Shown here: one piece after another, positions 1 to 10,100 of the stretch | Layout: the number at the start of each line of letters is the position of its first letter | How positions within the stretch are numbered: the stretch's first letter is position 1 | Source: Aphanothece hegewaldii CCALA 016 | GTDB taxonomy: Bacteria > Cyanobacteriota > Cyanobacteriia > Cyanobacteriales > Microcystaceae | Reading direction: 5' to 3' | NCBI RefSeq assembly: GCF_003007785.1 | Contig: NZ_PXOH01000031.1 | Span: forward strand, 1 to 49,982 | Length of the DNA: 49,982 nucleotides | Position numbers and translations under genes: made by a program | Notes under the pieces: generated by a model | Databases searched by the model: none | What the model was told of the DNA's origin: nothing | The model's input: only the letters and a program-made list of their open reading frames with translations

Positions 1-2
1 AC

Positions 3-65
3 CCAATTTTTAGCCAAATTGCTAACATCTTAGCCCAAAAACAAGACTGGGTTATTTTGTCATAG
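3..65 (+). CDS. Possible 3' end of a gene entering from the left
   Basis: An open frame enters the window and stops at the TAG at 63-65, giving about 20 residues that end in QKQDWVILS. The other two forward frames stop almost at once. The fragment is too short to assign to a family, and I rest only on its being open from the edge. It could be chance. The 230 bases that follow, up to the response regulator, are AT-rich and show no convincing gene. Confidence 0.2.
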   Translation, partial: PIFSQIANILAQKQDWVILS

Positions 66-181
66 TCTAAACTCCAGGCTTAAGCATTAGCCCGTTAACT
101 GATGCCATGATACACACCCTCCATGTTTAGTGTCGTTAAGGATAGGGGATTAGGTTAATCATCTAATCAACCTTTATCAGT

Positions 182-212
182 TAATTAGGTAAAGTTAAAC
201 CTAATTATTTTT
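182..212 (+). terminator. Weak AT-rich hairpin followed by a T-run
   Basis: TAATTAGGT at 182-190 pairs perfectly with ACCTAATTA at 199-207 around an 8-base loop, and a run of T follows immediately. This is the shape of an intrinsic terminator for rightward transcription from the left edge. The stem has only two G-C pairs, so it would be weak. It may be incidental in such AT-rich DNA. Confidence 0.25.
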
Positions 213-293
213 CTCTAATTTAAGATAATACAGGATACTTACTAAACAAGGAAGATTAAATTTAGTATCATTATGATACAAATTTATATAATT

Positions 294-1130
294 TTAAGAT
301 TCTTGCTCCGATGGAGGTAGTGTGGGAATTTCTGAACGACTACTTTTACGGGGATCGCTTTTACCTAGATACTTGGTTTTAAGCCGCCCATCCTCCCACC
401 ATCTGAGGTAGTAGTACGGGCCAAAGGTTTTACCTTCTCTAGGAATATATTTCTCTTCAATAAAATGACCTTCTAATAATTCAAGTGGAGAGTTTGGCTC
501 GAGCTCGCCTCGTCTGAGCTTATCGATCAGTTGCTCTTTCTCTTCTTTTCTCCGTTGATTAATCTCCATCTGATTTTGCAATTTATTAGGAATCTGCTCT
601 TGAAGACGTTCTAGTTCTTCTTGCTCAAGAGACTCAATTAAATAATAAATTAATTTTTCTTTTTGTTTGGATGGAAGCTCATTGACTAATTTGGAAAGGG
701 TATTAAATCTAACCTTTTTAGAAGTTATATCAATTTGATCGGGCTTACTTAATGCTTCCTCAATTAAAGATTTTAATTCTAATATTTCAATCGGTTTAGT
801 TAAAAAGAGTAAAACATTTTCTCGAAGGGCTTGTTTATAATTCTCCATATCTCCATATGCTGAAATAACGATCGTCTTCAACTGAATTCCTTTTTTCCGC
901 AGCGTTCTAATCAGTTGAAACCCTTCGAGTTCAGCAGCAGGCATTTTTAAATCGGTTAGAAGAAGATCGATCTCGTGTTCTTTATCTTGCTCGATCGCCT
1001 CTAGAGCTTCTTCACCACTCCGAACAAAAATAATTTCATATTCTCCCGATTTGGTTTCTTTTCTAAATCGTTGTTTGATTGCTTGTTCAAAAGCCTGTTC
1101 ATCATCTACAAATAGTAACTTGATTGGCAT
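294..1130 (-). CDS. Response regulator with receiver domain and a non-standard C-terminal domain
   Basis: The first 120 residues or so form a CheY-like receiver. The acidic pair DD lies in LFVDDE near the N-terminus, the phosphoacceptor Asp in LLLTDLKMP at about residue 60, and the conserved Lys in FLTKP at about 112. The rest has no helix-turn-helix, GGDEF or kinase motif. A charged, probably coiled-coil linker rich in EEL and KEK leads to an aromatic segment, GPYYYLRWWEDGRLKTKYLG, resembling the small DUF6788-like fold. I chose the ATG at 1130 because AGGAA lies 8 bases upstream; the longer TTG start at 1148 would absorb that site. There is no adjacent kinase. The CHASE2 kinase at 25179-27311 is the only histidine kinase in the window and a possible partner (inference). 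Confidence 0.85.
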   Translation of the reverse strand: MPIKLLFVDDEQAFEQAIKQRFRKETKSGEYEIIFVRSGEEALEAIEQDKEHEIDLLLTDLKMPAAELEGFQLIRTLRKKGIQLKTIVISAYGDMENYKQALRENVLLFLTKPIEILELKSLIEEALSKPDQIDITSKKVRFNTLSKLVNELPSKQKEKLIYYLIESLEQEELERLQEQIPNKLQNQMEINQRRKEEKEQLIDKLRRGELEPNSPLELLEGHFIEEKYIPREGKTFGPYYYLRWWEDGRLKTKYLGKSDPRKSSRSEIPTLPPSEQES

Positions 1131-1280
1131 GAACACAGTTCCTAACAAATGGCTTTCATCTGAGTAAATTTTACTATTGATTTTACTTATCTTTTAAATT
1201 TTTATGAATAATTAATCAATAACCTAAAATATCAAGTTGTACTTGAACGTATAGCATCTAATGAAACCCCTTGTTAAAAT

Positions 1281-1534
1281 ATGAGTACGTTACTCAACGT
1301 AAACTCGACAAAGTGACCATCGTGCGTGTTTACGTCGATCTTGCTCAATGCTGCTTATGAACAACTGTTGATTAAAGGAATGAAAATAGCTCGACGTACC
1401 TTGACAGCAGCTAAAGCAGGAACTTTGTCTCGAGGTGAGTACAATACTTTCCTACATCAGTGGGTTGGCTTCGGGAAAGCACTGGCAACAAAAAACTGAC
1501 AATCGATGATTTGTTAAAAGTCGAAGATTACTAA
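1281..1534 (+). pseudogene. Possible decayed small open reading frame
   Basis: From the ATG at 1281 one frame reads MSTLLNVNSTK, meets TGA at 1314-1316, and then stays open to 1499 (NAAYEQLLIKGMKIARRTLT, then SRGEYNTFLHQWVGFGKAL). At the A-run near 1490 a change of frame would continue as KKLTIDDLLKVEDY and end at TAA 1532-1534. Together these suggest a short coding gene with one stop and one frameshift. An intact 39-residue frame starts at 1380. I do not recognise the product. The alternative is non-coding DNA that happens to look coding, and I hold this weakly. Confidence 0.25.
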
Positions 1535-1537
1535 ACT

Positions 1538-3220
1538 TTGTACCCTGATTCTGATAGCATTCAACGGTTAGGTAAACTGCCGAAGCTTGTAAATTGGTTA
1601 GTGATTATATCTGTAGTATGCTTGTCTTTATGCTCGGATGTAATTACTCAAGCGCAAGCCGAATCGTTCCGTCAAGCGTTGAAGCTATCTCAACTGCAAG
1701 TTAATAGTGTTCCTTTTTCTCAACCTGAAACCCTTTCGGAAAGCTCTTCTATCTCACTTAAGCAAGTCAAAGTTTTGGGCAGTACAGTTTTTTCTGAAGA
1801 AGATTTAGACAAAATTACTGTTCCTTTTATTGGAAAAGAAGTTACTCTAGAAACGCTTGAAGAAATTGCTCGTCAAATAACACAACTCTATGTTGCTAAT
1901 GGTTATCTTACCTCTGGAGCTTATTTGCCACCTCAAGATTTGTCTAATGGGGTTGTAACCATTCAAGTGATTGAGGGGAAATTAGAAGACATTGAAATTC
2001 AGGGTTTAAATCGTCTTCAGAATTATTATGTGCGAGAACGCTTAATGAAGGCAGTAACCGTTCCACTGAACATCAAACGCCTGGAACAAGCATTACAGTT
2101 ATTGCAACTCGATCCTCTATTTGAAAGAATTGAGGCAGAGTTAAATCAAGGAACAGAACCAGAACTCAGCATTTTGACAATCAAACTTAAAGAAGCACCT
2201 GCTATTTCTATAGGACTACAGTTTGATAACTATGAATCTCCAAGCATCGGAGAATACAGAGGAACATTAAAGCTGCACCATCAAAATCTACTTGGTTTTG
2301 GGGATCAATTATCGGCCGAATATCGAATTACAGAAGGACAAGATCAATATGACTTTAGCTACGGAGTTCCTCTCAATGCCAATAATGGGACTTTGAGTAT
2401 CAGTTACCAGACAGGAGATACCAAGATCATTGAAGATGTTTTTAAAGATGTAGGAATCAGGGCTGAATCCAACACATTATCACTCAGTTTTCGTCAGCCT
2501 GTAATTCTAAAACCGAATGAAGAACTTGCTCTGTCAATTTCTTGGGATTTAAAGGAAAGTAGAACCTTTTTACTAAATGATATTCCTTATTCCTTTACGC
2601 TTGGCCCAGAAAACGGTAAATCTAGGGTGACAGCTTTAAGGCTAGGTCAAGAATGGATTAATCGTTCACCTAAGCGAGTTTTAGCAGCAAGATCGTATTT
2701 GAGTTTTGGGCTAGGTCTATTCGATGCGACGATTAATGAGATTGGAATTGACGGTAGATTTTTCTCATGGCAAGGGGAATTTCAGTGGGTAGAAAAATTA
2801 GATGAAGATATTATTTTTCTAGCTCGATTTGGAATGCAGCTTACTCCCGATGCTTTGCTGCCAGTTGAACAATTTGACATTGGCGGAATCGATACAGTAC
2901 GAGGTTATGCGAATAATTTGCGGATTGGTGATAATGGCATAGTAGGGACAATAGAAACCCGTTTTACTGTTTTTAATAATGATACTTTCGGTGTAATCGA
3001 ATTAGTCCCTTTTTTCGATATCGGGACGGTTTGGAATAACAAACTTGCAACAGTCAATCCTAATACTCTTGCTAGTACGGGTTTAGGATTGCGTTGGCAG
3101 ATTAATAATTTGAATCTTCGTTTGGATTATGGCATTCCCTTAATCAAAATTGAGCAACAAGGTAATTCTTTGCAAGAGAATGAATTTTCTTTTTCAATCT
3201 TATGGCAACAGAGATTTTAG
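1538..3220 (+). CDS. Two-partner secretion outer-membrane transporter (ShlB/FhaC/HecB family, TpsB)
   Basis: This is an Omp85-superfamily beta-barrel that moves a partner exoprotein across the outer membrane. An N-terminal hydrophobic segment (LVIISVVCLSL) ending in AQAES fits a signal peptide. Residues 72-146 form a POTRA_2 domain (QVKVLGSTVF, then VVTIQVIEGKLEDIEIQG), and the remainder is a barrel carrying the lid-lock motif TVRGYANN at about 453-460. The length of 560 residues is normal for TpsB. The only plausible starts are non-ATG; TTG at 1538 is used here, with no clear ribosome-binding site, so the exact N-terminus is uncertain. The exoprotein gene is convergent, with a 10-base gap, rather than in the same operon. 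The family is clear and the pairing is inferred from adjacency. Confidence 0.93.
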   Translation: MYPDSDSIQRLGKLPKLVNWLVIISVVCLSLCSDVITQAQAESFRQALKLSQLQVNSVPFSQPETLSESSSISLKQVKVLGSTVFSEEDLDKITVPFIGKEVTLETLEEIARQITQLYVANGYLTSGAYLPPQDLSNGVVTIQVIEGKLEDIEIQGLNRLQNYYVRERLMKAVTVPLNIKRLEQALQLLQLDPLFERIEAELNQGTEPELSILTIKLKEAPAISIGLQFDNYESPSIGEYRGTLKLHHQNLLGFGDQLSAEYRITEGQDQYDFSYGVPLNANNGTLSISYQTGDTKIIEDVFKDVGIRAESNTLSLSFRQPVILKPNEELALSISWDLKESRTFLLNDIPYSFTLGPENGKSRVTALRLGQEWINRSPKRVLAARSYLSFGLGLFDATINEIGIDGRFFSWQGEFQWVEKLDEDIIFLARFGMQLTPDALLPVEQFDIGGIDTVRGYANNLRIGDNGIVGTIETRFTVFNNDTFGVIELVPFFDIGTVWNNKLATVNPNTLASTGLGLRWQINNLNLRLDYGIPLIKIEQQGNSLQENEFSFSILWQQRF

Positions 3221-3230
3221 TCAGCTTTTA

Positions 3231-5750
3231 TTATTGACAAATGAGATTAATATTTTGAGGGGTAGCAGCGATCAATAAAGTTCGCCCATCAACAGTACGA
3301 ACGATCGCACCTCCACGAATAATGGGATCGCCTGATTTCCAGGGATGCACTGAAATAAACTGCTCATTTTCGGTAGGTATAGAAGAGGGAGTGCTGGAGC
3401 CAGGAGATAGTTCTGTTGTTGATGGAACACTTAATGCTTCTCTTTCGTTAATTCCAGATTCAGGCGTAATTGGAACTCCGCCTGTTCTGGTATAAGTAAA
3501 ACTGCCCTGTTGTTCATTTCTGCGGGCTAAACAACTTCTGGCAATGGTTTCATCGGGTGAGATAAGTCTAAGTTCTAGGGGTTCCAGCGAATTCTGGATA
3601 TTTGTCTCTGGCGTATTAATTGCTACAATTCCGTTGATTCCAAATTGAGAACTCGCCGTGATCTGACTATCAGTCGATAAAAAGGCTCCTTTAGCTGAGA
3701 TTTGTACCTGACCCCCTCGACCTATAAAGGCATTAGCCGAGATGTTACTACCTTCTAGAGAAATTAGAGGATTAGTCGCGAGCGTAATATTTCCACCATT
3801 GCCCGTACCGCTTGCTGTAGCTGTGATGTTGCTGTTCCGTCGCAACTGGATTCGCTCGGCCGCTAAATCAATATTACCGCCATTTCCTGAAAAGGTAGAA
3901 GCCGTAATCCCTGACGAACGATCTAAATCAATTGAGCGAGCTTGAATTTGTAGATTTCCCGCATCACCTGTCCCATCATTTCTGACGCTAATTGATGCGC
4001 CATCTGTTACACTCAGTTGTCGAGTTTTAATATTGACATTTCCTGAAGCACCAGTTGGAATTTCAGGCAATCCAAGTCCTTGTCTAATTTTGGGATCGAC
4101 ACGATTCGCAGAGGAAATAATTAAGCTTGGATTTACAGAACCGGGAATCGTTCCACTAACCTGTATAAAATCAGTAGCATTAATCGTTAAACTTCCAGCC
4201 TTTCCCGATGCAAGGGTTGAACTATCTACTCGACCACCATCGGTTAAAGTTAAACGTTGGGTATTAATGAGCAAATTGCCCCCTGGGCCTGAACCTTGAG
4301 TAATCGAAGAAATGAGGCTTGGAACCAAACTGTTGGGATTAAATCCAGTTAAATTAATCTCTTCAGTAGCAGCGATCGTTAATTCTCCTCCACTACCGCT
4401 TCCAAACACAGTAGTACTTAGAAGTCCTCCTTCTCTTAGAGATAAGTTTTGAGTAACTAAGTTCAGATTTCCTGCTGTTCCTGAACCTGCAGTAGCCGTA
4501 GAAACAATACTACTCAAGGGAAAAGAGGGATCGAAAGGCGAGATCCCAAGAATTTGAACCGAATCTTTTGCTTGGATAGCAAGATTACCACCAGCACCCG
4601 ACCCAAAAGTTGAAAGATAGATTCTCCCTGAATCTTGAACAATTAATCGATTAGCCCAAATGTTAATATCAGCCCCTTTTCCCTGAGCTAGAGCTTGACT
4701 GAGTAAGCCACGAGTCGAACGAGCTAAACCTGGGAAGACTGGAGTAAATTCCGTTGTTCCAGTAATAGTCAAGGTATCTGAGGCGTTGACTTGAATAGTT
4801 CCTAGCGGATTTGCACCTTGATTTTCGATTAATACTAAAGAAGCATCTGTAATGTTAATGTTTCTGCCAAACAGAGAAATATTGCCGTTAGTAGTTCCAC
4901 TAGCATTAACAAGCGAGCGTCTGGTTAAAGAAATGTCCTGTAAACGGCTAACATCCTCATAATTAAGAGTAAAGTTATTAGGATTCGTAAAAGCAATTTT
5001 AACTTGACCAGAAGAAACACTACCGATTTCGACCCGTCCTGAAGGAGCAGTCACAACGCCGCCTTGAAAGTTGACTTCTCCCCCAACTAAAGCCAGAGTG
5101 TGTTCAGGTTTAACAGCTAATCCTGTGGGAATTGTACCTCCAATGGGAATATTCGGCAGACGGGTATCACCTGGGGCAATGAGATTATGTCCTCTACCTT
5201 GAACCTCTATTTTCCCAGAAGATTCTAAAAATCCCAAAGCGAGCGGTACATTGATAGCGAGTAATGGAACAGCTTGAGGATTCTTGGCACTAAAAATCGT
5301 GCCATCTGATAGATGAATCGAACTAGCTGTCGTCGCTAGAAACGAGCCATTAACATCTAAAATAGCATTCGGCCCAAAGATAATTCCATTGGGGTTGATG
5401 AAGAAAAAATTAGCATTGCCTAAAACGCCCAGTTTGCCGAAAATGGCTGAGAGATTATTGCCAGTGACTCGGCTAAAAATATGCTCTACGCCGTTAGGAT
5501 TGGAAAAATAAACCGTCTGCCCTTCGTTAATGTTAAACTCTTGAAAACTGTGAAATAAGTTAGCCCCTCGTCTAGCACCACCATCGATTCGCTCGCTAGG
5601 CAAGCCATTAATAACCTGATGAGGCGTAACCGTTGAATTTTCAGCCCCTAAAGTTGAATCAGGAAGAATTTGAGCTTGAGTCGAAGGTGTAAGCAAGATA
5701 GCCAACCCTAAACCTAACCAAACTTCAGTAAGATGAGGAAATCGTGACAT
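3231..5750 (-). CDS. Filamentous-haemagglutinin-like exoprotein (TpsA)
   Basis: This is a secreted beta-helix protein and the likely cargo of the neighbouring TpsB. A signal peptide (WLGLGLAILLTPSTQAQI) precedes the FHA N-terminal secretion domain, residues about 30-170, which holds NPNGVEHIFSRVTG at about 82 and FINPNGIIFGP at about 115, the two hallmark NPNG motifs. The middle is a long run of imperfect repeats rich in G, N, S and T (GSGAGGNLAIQA, GKAGSLTINA, GNGGNIDLAAE), typical of a right-handed beta-helix. The C-terminus has the cyanobacterial ending with Cys in RSCLARR and a final LICQ. At 839 residues it is a small TpsA with no toxin, lectin or protease domain that I can see. It is divergent from the P450 gene, with a short shared upstream region. 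Confidence 0.92.
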   Translation of the reverse strand: MSRFPHLTEVWLGLGLAILLTPSTQAQILPDSTLGAENSTVTPHQVINGLPSERIDGGARRGANLFHSFQEFNINEGQTVYFSNPNGVEHIFSRVTGNNLSAIFGKLGVLGNANFFFINPNGIIFGPNAILDVNGSFLATTASSIHLSDGTIFSAKNPQAVPLLAINVPLALGFLESSGKIEVQGRGHNLIAPGDTRLPNIPIGGTIPTGLAVKPEHTLALVGGEVNFQGGVVTAPSGRVEIGSVSSGQVKIAFTNPNNFTLNYEDVSRLQDISLTRRSLVNASGTTNGNISLFGRNINITDASLVLIENQGANPLGTIQVNASDTLTITGTTEFTPVFPGLARSTRGLLSQALAQGKGADINIWANRLIVQDSGRIYLSTFGSGAGGNLAIQAKDSVQILGISPFDPSFPLSSIVSTATAGSGTAGNLNLVTQNLSLREGGLLSTTVFGSGSGGELTIAATEEINLTGFNPNSLVPSLISSITQGSGPGGNLLINTQRLTLTDGGRVDSSTLASGKAGSLTINATDFIQVSGTIPGSVNPSLIISSANRVDPKIRQGLGLPEIPTGASGNVNIKTRQLSVTDGASISVRNDGTGDAGNLQIQARSIDLDRSSGITASTFSGNGGNIDLAAERIQLRRNSNITATASGTGNGGNITLATNPLISLEGSNISANAFIGRGGQVQISAKGAFLSTDSQITASSQFGINGIVAINTPETNIQNSLEPLELRLISPDETIARSCLARRNEQQGSFTYTRTGGVPITPESGINEREALSVPSTTELSPGSSTPSSIPTENEQFISVHPWKSGDPIIRGGAIVRTVDGRTLLIAATPQNINLICQ

Positions 5751-5807
5751 GAGCGCGTATTTAGTTTGAACTAAAAGGTTCTCTCACACTTGATCTTAGA
5801 TGATTTT

Positions 5808-7166
5808 ATGAATCAAACCGTCAAATCGGCAGAAGAACTGCCAGGCAGTTTTGGGATACCGTTTCTGGGTGAAACTCTCGAACTGTTTACCCAACAAGAG
5901 CAGTTTTACTGGAAACGTTTTCAGCTTTATCGAACTCATTTTAAAACCCAGATCATGGGTAGGAAAATCGCTTGTCTCATTGGCCCCGATGCAAATCAGT
6001 TTGTTCTCAAAGATCGTGCGGAAAATTTTTCTTCAAAAGTCGGATGGTCAATTTTAGAACCTCTATTTGGTGAGGGAATTCTTCTACAGGATGGACAAAA
6101 ACATCAAATGATACGCAAGTTGATGTATCCGGCATTTCATCCTCAAGCTATTGCTAGTTATTTTGACATCATTCAGAGTACCGTAGAGGAATTTTTAGAC
6201 AGTTGGACAGAAAGAAATCCGATTTTTCTCATTGATGAATTGCGTCAGTTAGCTTTATTGATTGCCTGTCGGCTGTTATTAGGAACAAAAGCCGAGCAAG
6301 AAGTCAAAATCCTTAGTCAATATTTTTCAGAATTGATAGCAGGAATCAGAACTGTTTTACGGTGGGATATTCCCTTAACTAAGTTTGGTCGTGCCATGAA
6401 CGCTCGCCGTCAATTAGAAGTATTTCTCTATTCAATTATTGAACAACGACGAAAACAAGAAAATTTTAGTGAGGCTCAGAATGTTCTAGGATTACTTCTA
6501 AGTTCAACTGATGAAGATGGAAATCAGTTAAATGATTTAGAAATAATTACTCAATCATTACAACTCTTATTTGGTGGACATGAAACTACTGCTAAACTTT
6601 TGTGCTGGTCTTTATTTCAAATTAGTTCTCATTCAGAGTGGAAAGAACAATTACAAGAGGAGCAGACAGGAGTTTTAGGTAGTCAACCTCTTACTTTTTC
6701 TGATCTCAAGCAATTCACTTTGATGGGATATATTCTTAAAGAAGTGGAGCGTTTATACCCATCAATTTATACGATTCCTCGTGGAGTGATTCAAGATGTT
6801 GAGTATGCTGGATATTTGATTCCTCAAGATTGGTATGTTATTGTGTCACCTCTGTTAACTCATCGTCTAAGTGAGTTTTATTCTGAGCCTCACGATTTTA
6901 ATCCTAATCGTTTTTTACTTACTCATGAGGAAAACAAGCCGCATCCTTTCGCATTAATAGGTTTTGGTGGTGGTGTTCACAGATGTTTAGGATCTGAGTT
7001 AGCTCAAATGGAGATGAAAGTTTTTCTCTCAACTTTACTACGTCGCTACCGTTGGGGCATGATTTCAAATAATCTTGTTGCTACGCCAATCTGTCAAACC
7101 AGCAAAGAAGAGCGTAAAATGCGGCTCTGGTTGGAAAAATGTGATTCAATTAGATCAAAAACCTAG
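5808..7166 (+). CDS. Cytochrome P450, CYP120-like
   Basis: This is a haem-thiolate mono-oxygenase. The I-helix oxygen-binding motif is GGHETT at 256-261, ExxR is EVER at 312-315, and the haem loop is FGGGVHRCLG with the ligand Cys at 393. The N-terminal LPGSFGIPFLGETLELF matches the opening of the Synechocystis CYP120 family, whose known member hydroxylates retinoids. The substrate here is unknown. ATG 5808 gives 452 residues; an in-frame TTG at 5790 has AAAAGG about 11 bases upstream and would add six residues. No ferredoxin or reductase gene is adjacent, so electrons must come from elsewhere. The downstream helicase gene is convergent, 29 bases away. Confidence 0.93.
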   Translation: MNQTVKSAEELPGSFGIPFLGETLELFTQQEQFYWKRFQLYRTHFKTQIMGRKIACLIGPDANQFVLKDRAENFSSKVGWSILEPLFGEGILLQDGQKHQMIRKLMYPAFHPQAIASYFDIIQSTVEEFLDSWTERNPIFLIDELRQLALLIACRLLLGTKAEQEVKILSQYFSELIAGIRTVLRWDIPLTKFGRAMNARRQLEVFLYSIIEQRRKQENFSEAQNVLGLLLSSTDEDGNQLNDLEIITQSLQLLFGGHETTAKLLCWSLFQISSHSEWKEQLQEEQTGVLGSQPLTFSDLKQFTLMGYILKEVERLYPSIYTIPRGVIQDVEYAGYLIPQDWYVIVSPLLTHRLSEFYSEPHDFNPNRFLLTHEENKPHPFALIGFGGGVHRCLGSELAQMEMKVFLSTLLRRYRWGMISNNLVATPICQTSKEERKMRLWLEKCDSIRSKT

Positions 7167-7195
7167 AATACTTACAGATCAACGATCATAAGTAG

Positions 7196-10100
7196 CTACA
7201 GCAGGGATTTAAGCTCTTTATTTTGAGTTGTTAAATCCTTACGATAACTGAAAGTAAAAACCTGATATCCCGTTAACCATTGTAAATTTTCTCTTGTAAT
7301 GTGATCTCTCTCTTGCTGTTCAGGTGAATCATGAACTGAGCCATCACAAAAAACGGCAATTTTAGAAGTTTTGTAGACAAAATCGGGCTTACAATTGGCT
7401 TCTTCAATTAACATTTGAGCAGCATCGGGTAGTTTAATTCCCTGCTCGTAAATTGCTTGAAGAACGACACGCTCAAAATTAGACTGCGGGTCGGTTTGAG
7501 CATATAGTTTTCTATAATGAGCATCACGCGCAACCTTACTTTCAGAGCGTATAAGAGTACTGCTAGTCAGTTGTTCGAGGAATGGACGAATTAGACGACG
7601 ATCGAGTATGGCGTGATCGATTTGATTTTGATAGGAAAGGAGGCATTCATAACAAGCCTGAACACAGCTATCTTTAGGCGTTTTAAAATGGCAGATTTCT
7701 AAAGCCGCCTCAGCGATTCGTTGAAAACTATCGGCACGATTAAGGATTTGGGAGAGAACCCCCGCGCCCCCTTCAGCCGATTCCCATAATAATATATGTT
7801 TTTTTGGCTCTCCTAAACGTTCTGAAGCTAATTCGTCTAATTCCAATTTATAAACCGATTGAATAGCCCTTTCTAGGGCATACTGTAGCGTTGTTAAAAA
7901 ATCTTCTCTCATGTCACCAAGCAAAAAACAAGGTTCAAGGAATAGGAGATTAGCAGTATGAGAAACCATTAAATTAATATTTGAGCGTAACGTAGACGGA
8001 GGAGGATTGGTTGGAGTGTCGCCCCAATACCCTGTCTGAGTATCCAACCTAAATCCTGTTTCGGGAGAACGGCGCAAACCTCGATTAATTCCTAAAATCT
8101 TAGCGGTTTCGCCATAGCATAGACGGAATAATTCTGTTCCATCGGCGGCTAATACTGAGGCAGATTCTCGTTTGTGCGGGTCATACTGAAAATGCGTTGT
8201 CATCCGATAACCCGATTTGAGTCGTTCTTCTTCATCACAGGTAATGCGTTCACGACGACGAGTAATCATGGTATCCATCGTCAACACAGAATTAAGCTTA
8301 TCGTTGAGTTTTGCGCCGCAATTAAAGCAGGTATCTCGATCGAAATCTTGAGTATCATGATAATAGCCACAACTTAAACAACAAGCAATTTGCTGATAGT
8401 CAATTCCTCTAGGCGACACTCGCATTTTATCGACTTTATACTTATTACCTTCGTAATAAACAATGTTATTCGGGGCAATTTCGCGGATGGCTACACTACG
8501 AGAACGAGAAATAAATTCGCCATTTTCTCCTGCTGGAATATAAGCTCGTACTGGTAGACGGGGAAAATTGAAACCAGGTAGAAAACCTTCGGACGCAAAA
8601 TAACGGTAGGGATAGAATTCAAATTCACTTGTTGAGCGATTTCTAGAATCTTGACCGACTAATAGGGTTAATTGTCTTTCGGCATCTTTTTGTAGAGCTT
8701 CGGCTTTGGCTTTATCTTCTTTCTTTACTTCTCCTCTGTGGGATTCATCAATAATTGCTCTAGCTTCATCTCGTTGATTGATTGCTGCTTGATACAATCG
8801 TCGCCAACGATCGCAAGCTCGATCAAATTTGATGAGAGCATTATCTAGTGTTTGTTTCAGCCAATCTACTGAATACCAATCCGCACGATTAAGATCTTCT
8901 TTACAAAAAGTATCACTGAGAATGGCTTGGGCATCTTTTAAACATCGATCGAGAGTGGTAGGAGAGAGCGTTAGAGCAGAACGTAAATCGGCTTTGATGG
9001 GATAGTCAGCTTCACCTAGATCGAGGATTTTATTCATCGAGTCCCCCAGTTCTACTCCAGTATAAGAAAGCCAAAGTGAGTAAAGATGAGATTCAATCAG
9101 ATCGGGGTTTGCTAATTCTAGTTTAGGTGGCACAACAATTCCAGCAACCATCTGTTCTTGACGTTGGTAGAAATATTGATCGTGTCCACTTCCTGCGGCT
9201 GCATAGGTGATTACTAATGCTTCTTGTCCGCTTCGGCCTGCCCGTCCACTACGTTGAGCATAGTTGGATGGAGAAGGGGGAACATTACGAAGATGAACGA
9301 CATTGAGATCGGAAATATCGATACCGAGTTCCATTGTTGGAGAACAATAAAGAGCCGCTAGGAAACCATCACGAAAGTGCTGTTCTCTTTCTTGACGTTT
9401 TTCGTTTTTGACTTGCCCTGTATGCTCTCGTCCCTCCATTGTTTTGATCTCTTGAGCTTGAGAAATGTAAAATTGTTGAAAATATTTATTGACAGATTGC
9501 TTTATATATGTAGTGCCAGAAAGCCGTTTACTGGTTAAAGGGTCGATAGGAATGTCTGATACTTTTTGTGCTTTCCAGATCATTGATGTAATCTTGAGTT
9601 GAATCTTGTTGTTGTCTTTTGTAAGATAGCCTGTCACCTCTAGAATCCCAATTAATGCTTCAATCAGATCTTGATATTCGGTTTCTGTAAGGGAAGTCGT
9701 TAGCCAATCCCAAGCCCTAGAACTTCTAAGAAATCGTCCGATCGCACTTTGCGCCGTTAGCTTAACTTGTACTTGAGAATTACCACTCTCAAGGGTTGCC
9801 CATTTCGCTTCATGTAGCTGCTCACTTCCGTCAAAACTCCATCGCTCGTTTAGCGTTTGGCTCACGTCTCGTTTAAATTCTTTAAGTTCGTCAGGCTGTA
9901 GGAGCCTAGCATCGATCGCTAATTGTTTCCGCAGCAGATCTAGTAAAACTTTTGTTGCTGTGTATCGTTGTTCGGGAGTTGCTTGTAGAAGAATAGGATG
10001 GGGATATTTTCGCCACAAATCTACTAAGCGACAATTTTCTTCAAGCCCGTCATATTGAACTTCTAATAAGCCGCATTGCTCTAAATTCGGTTGCACAATT

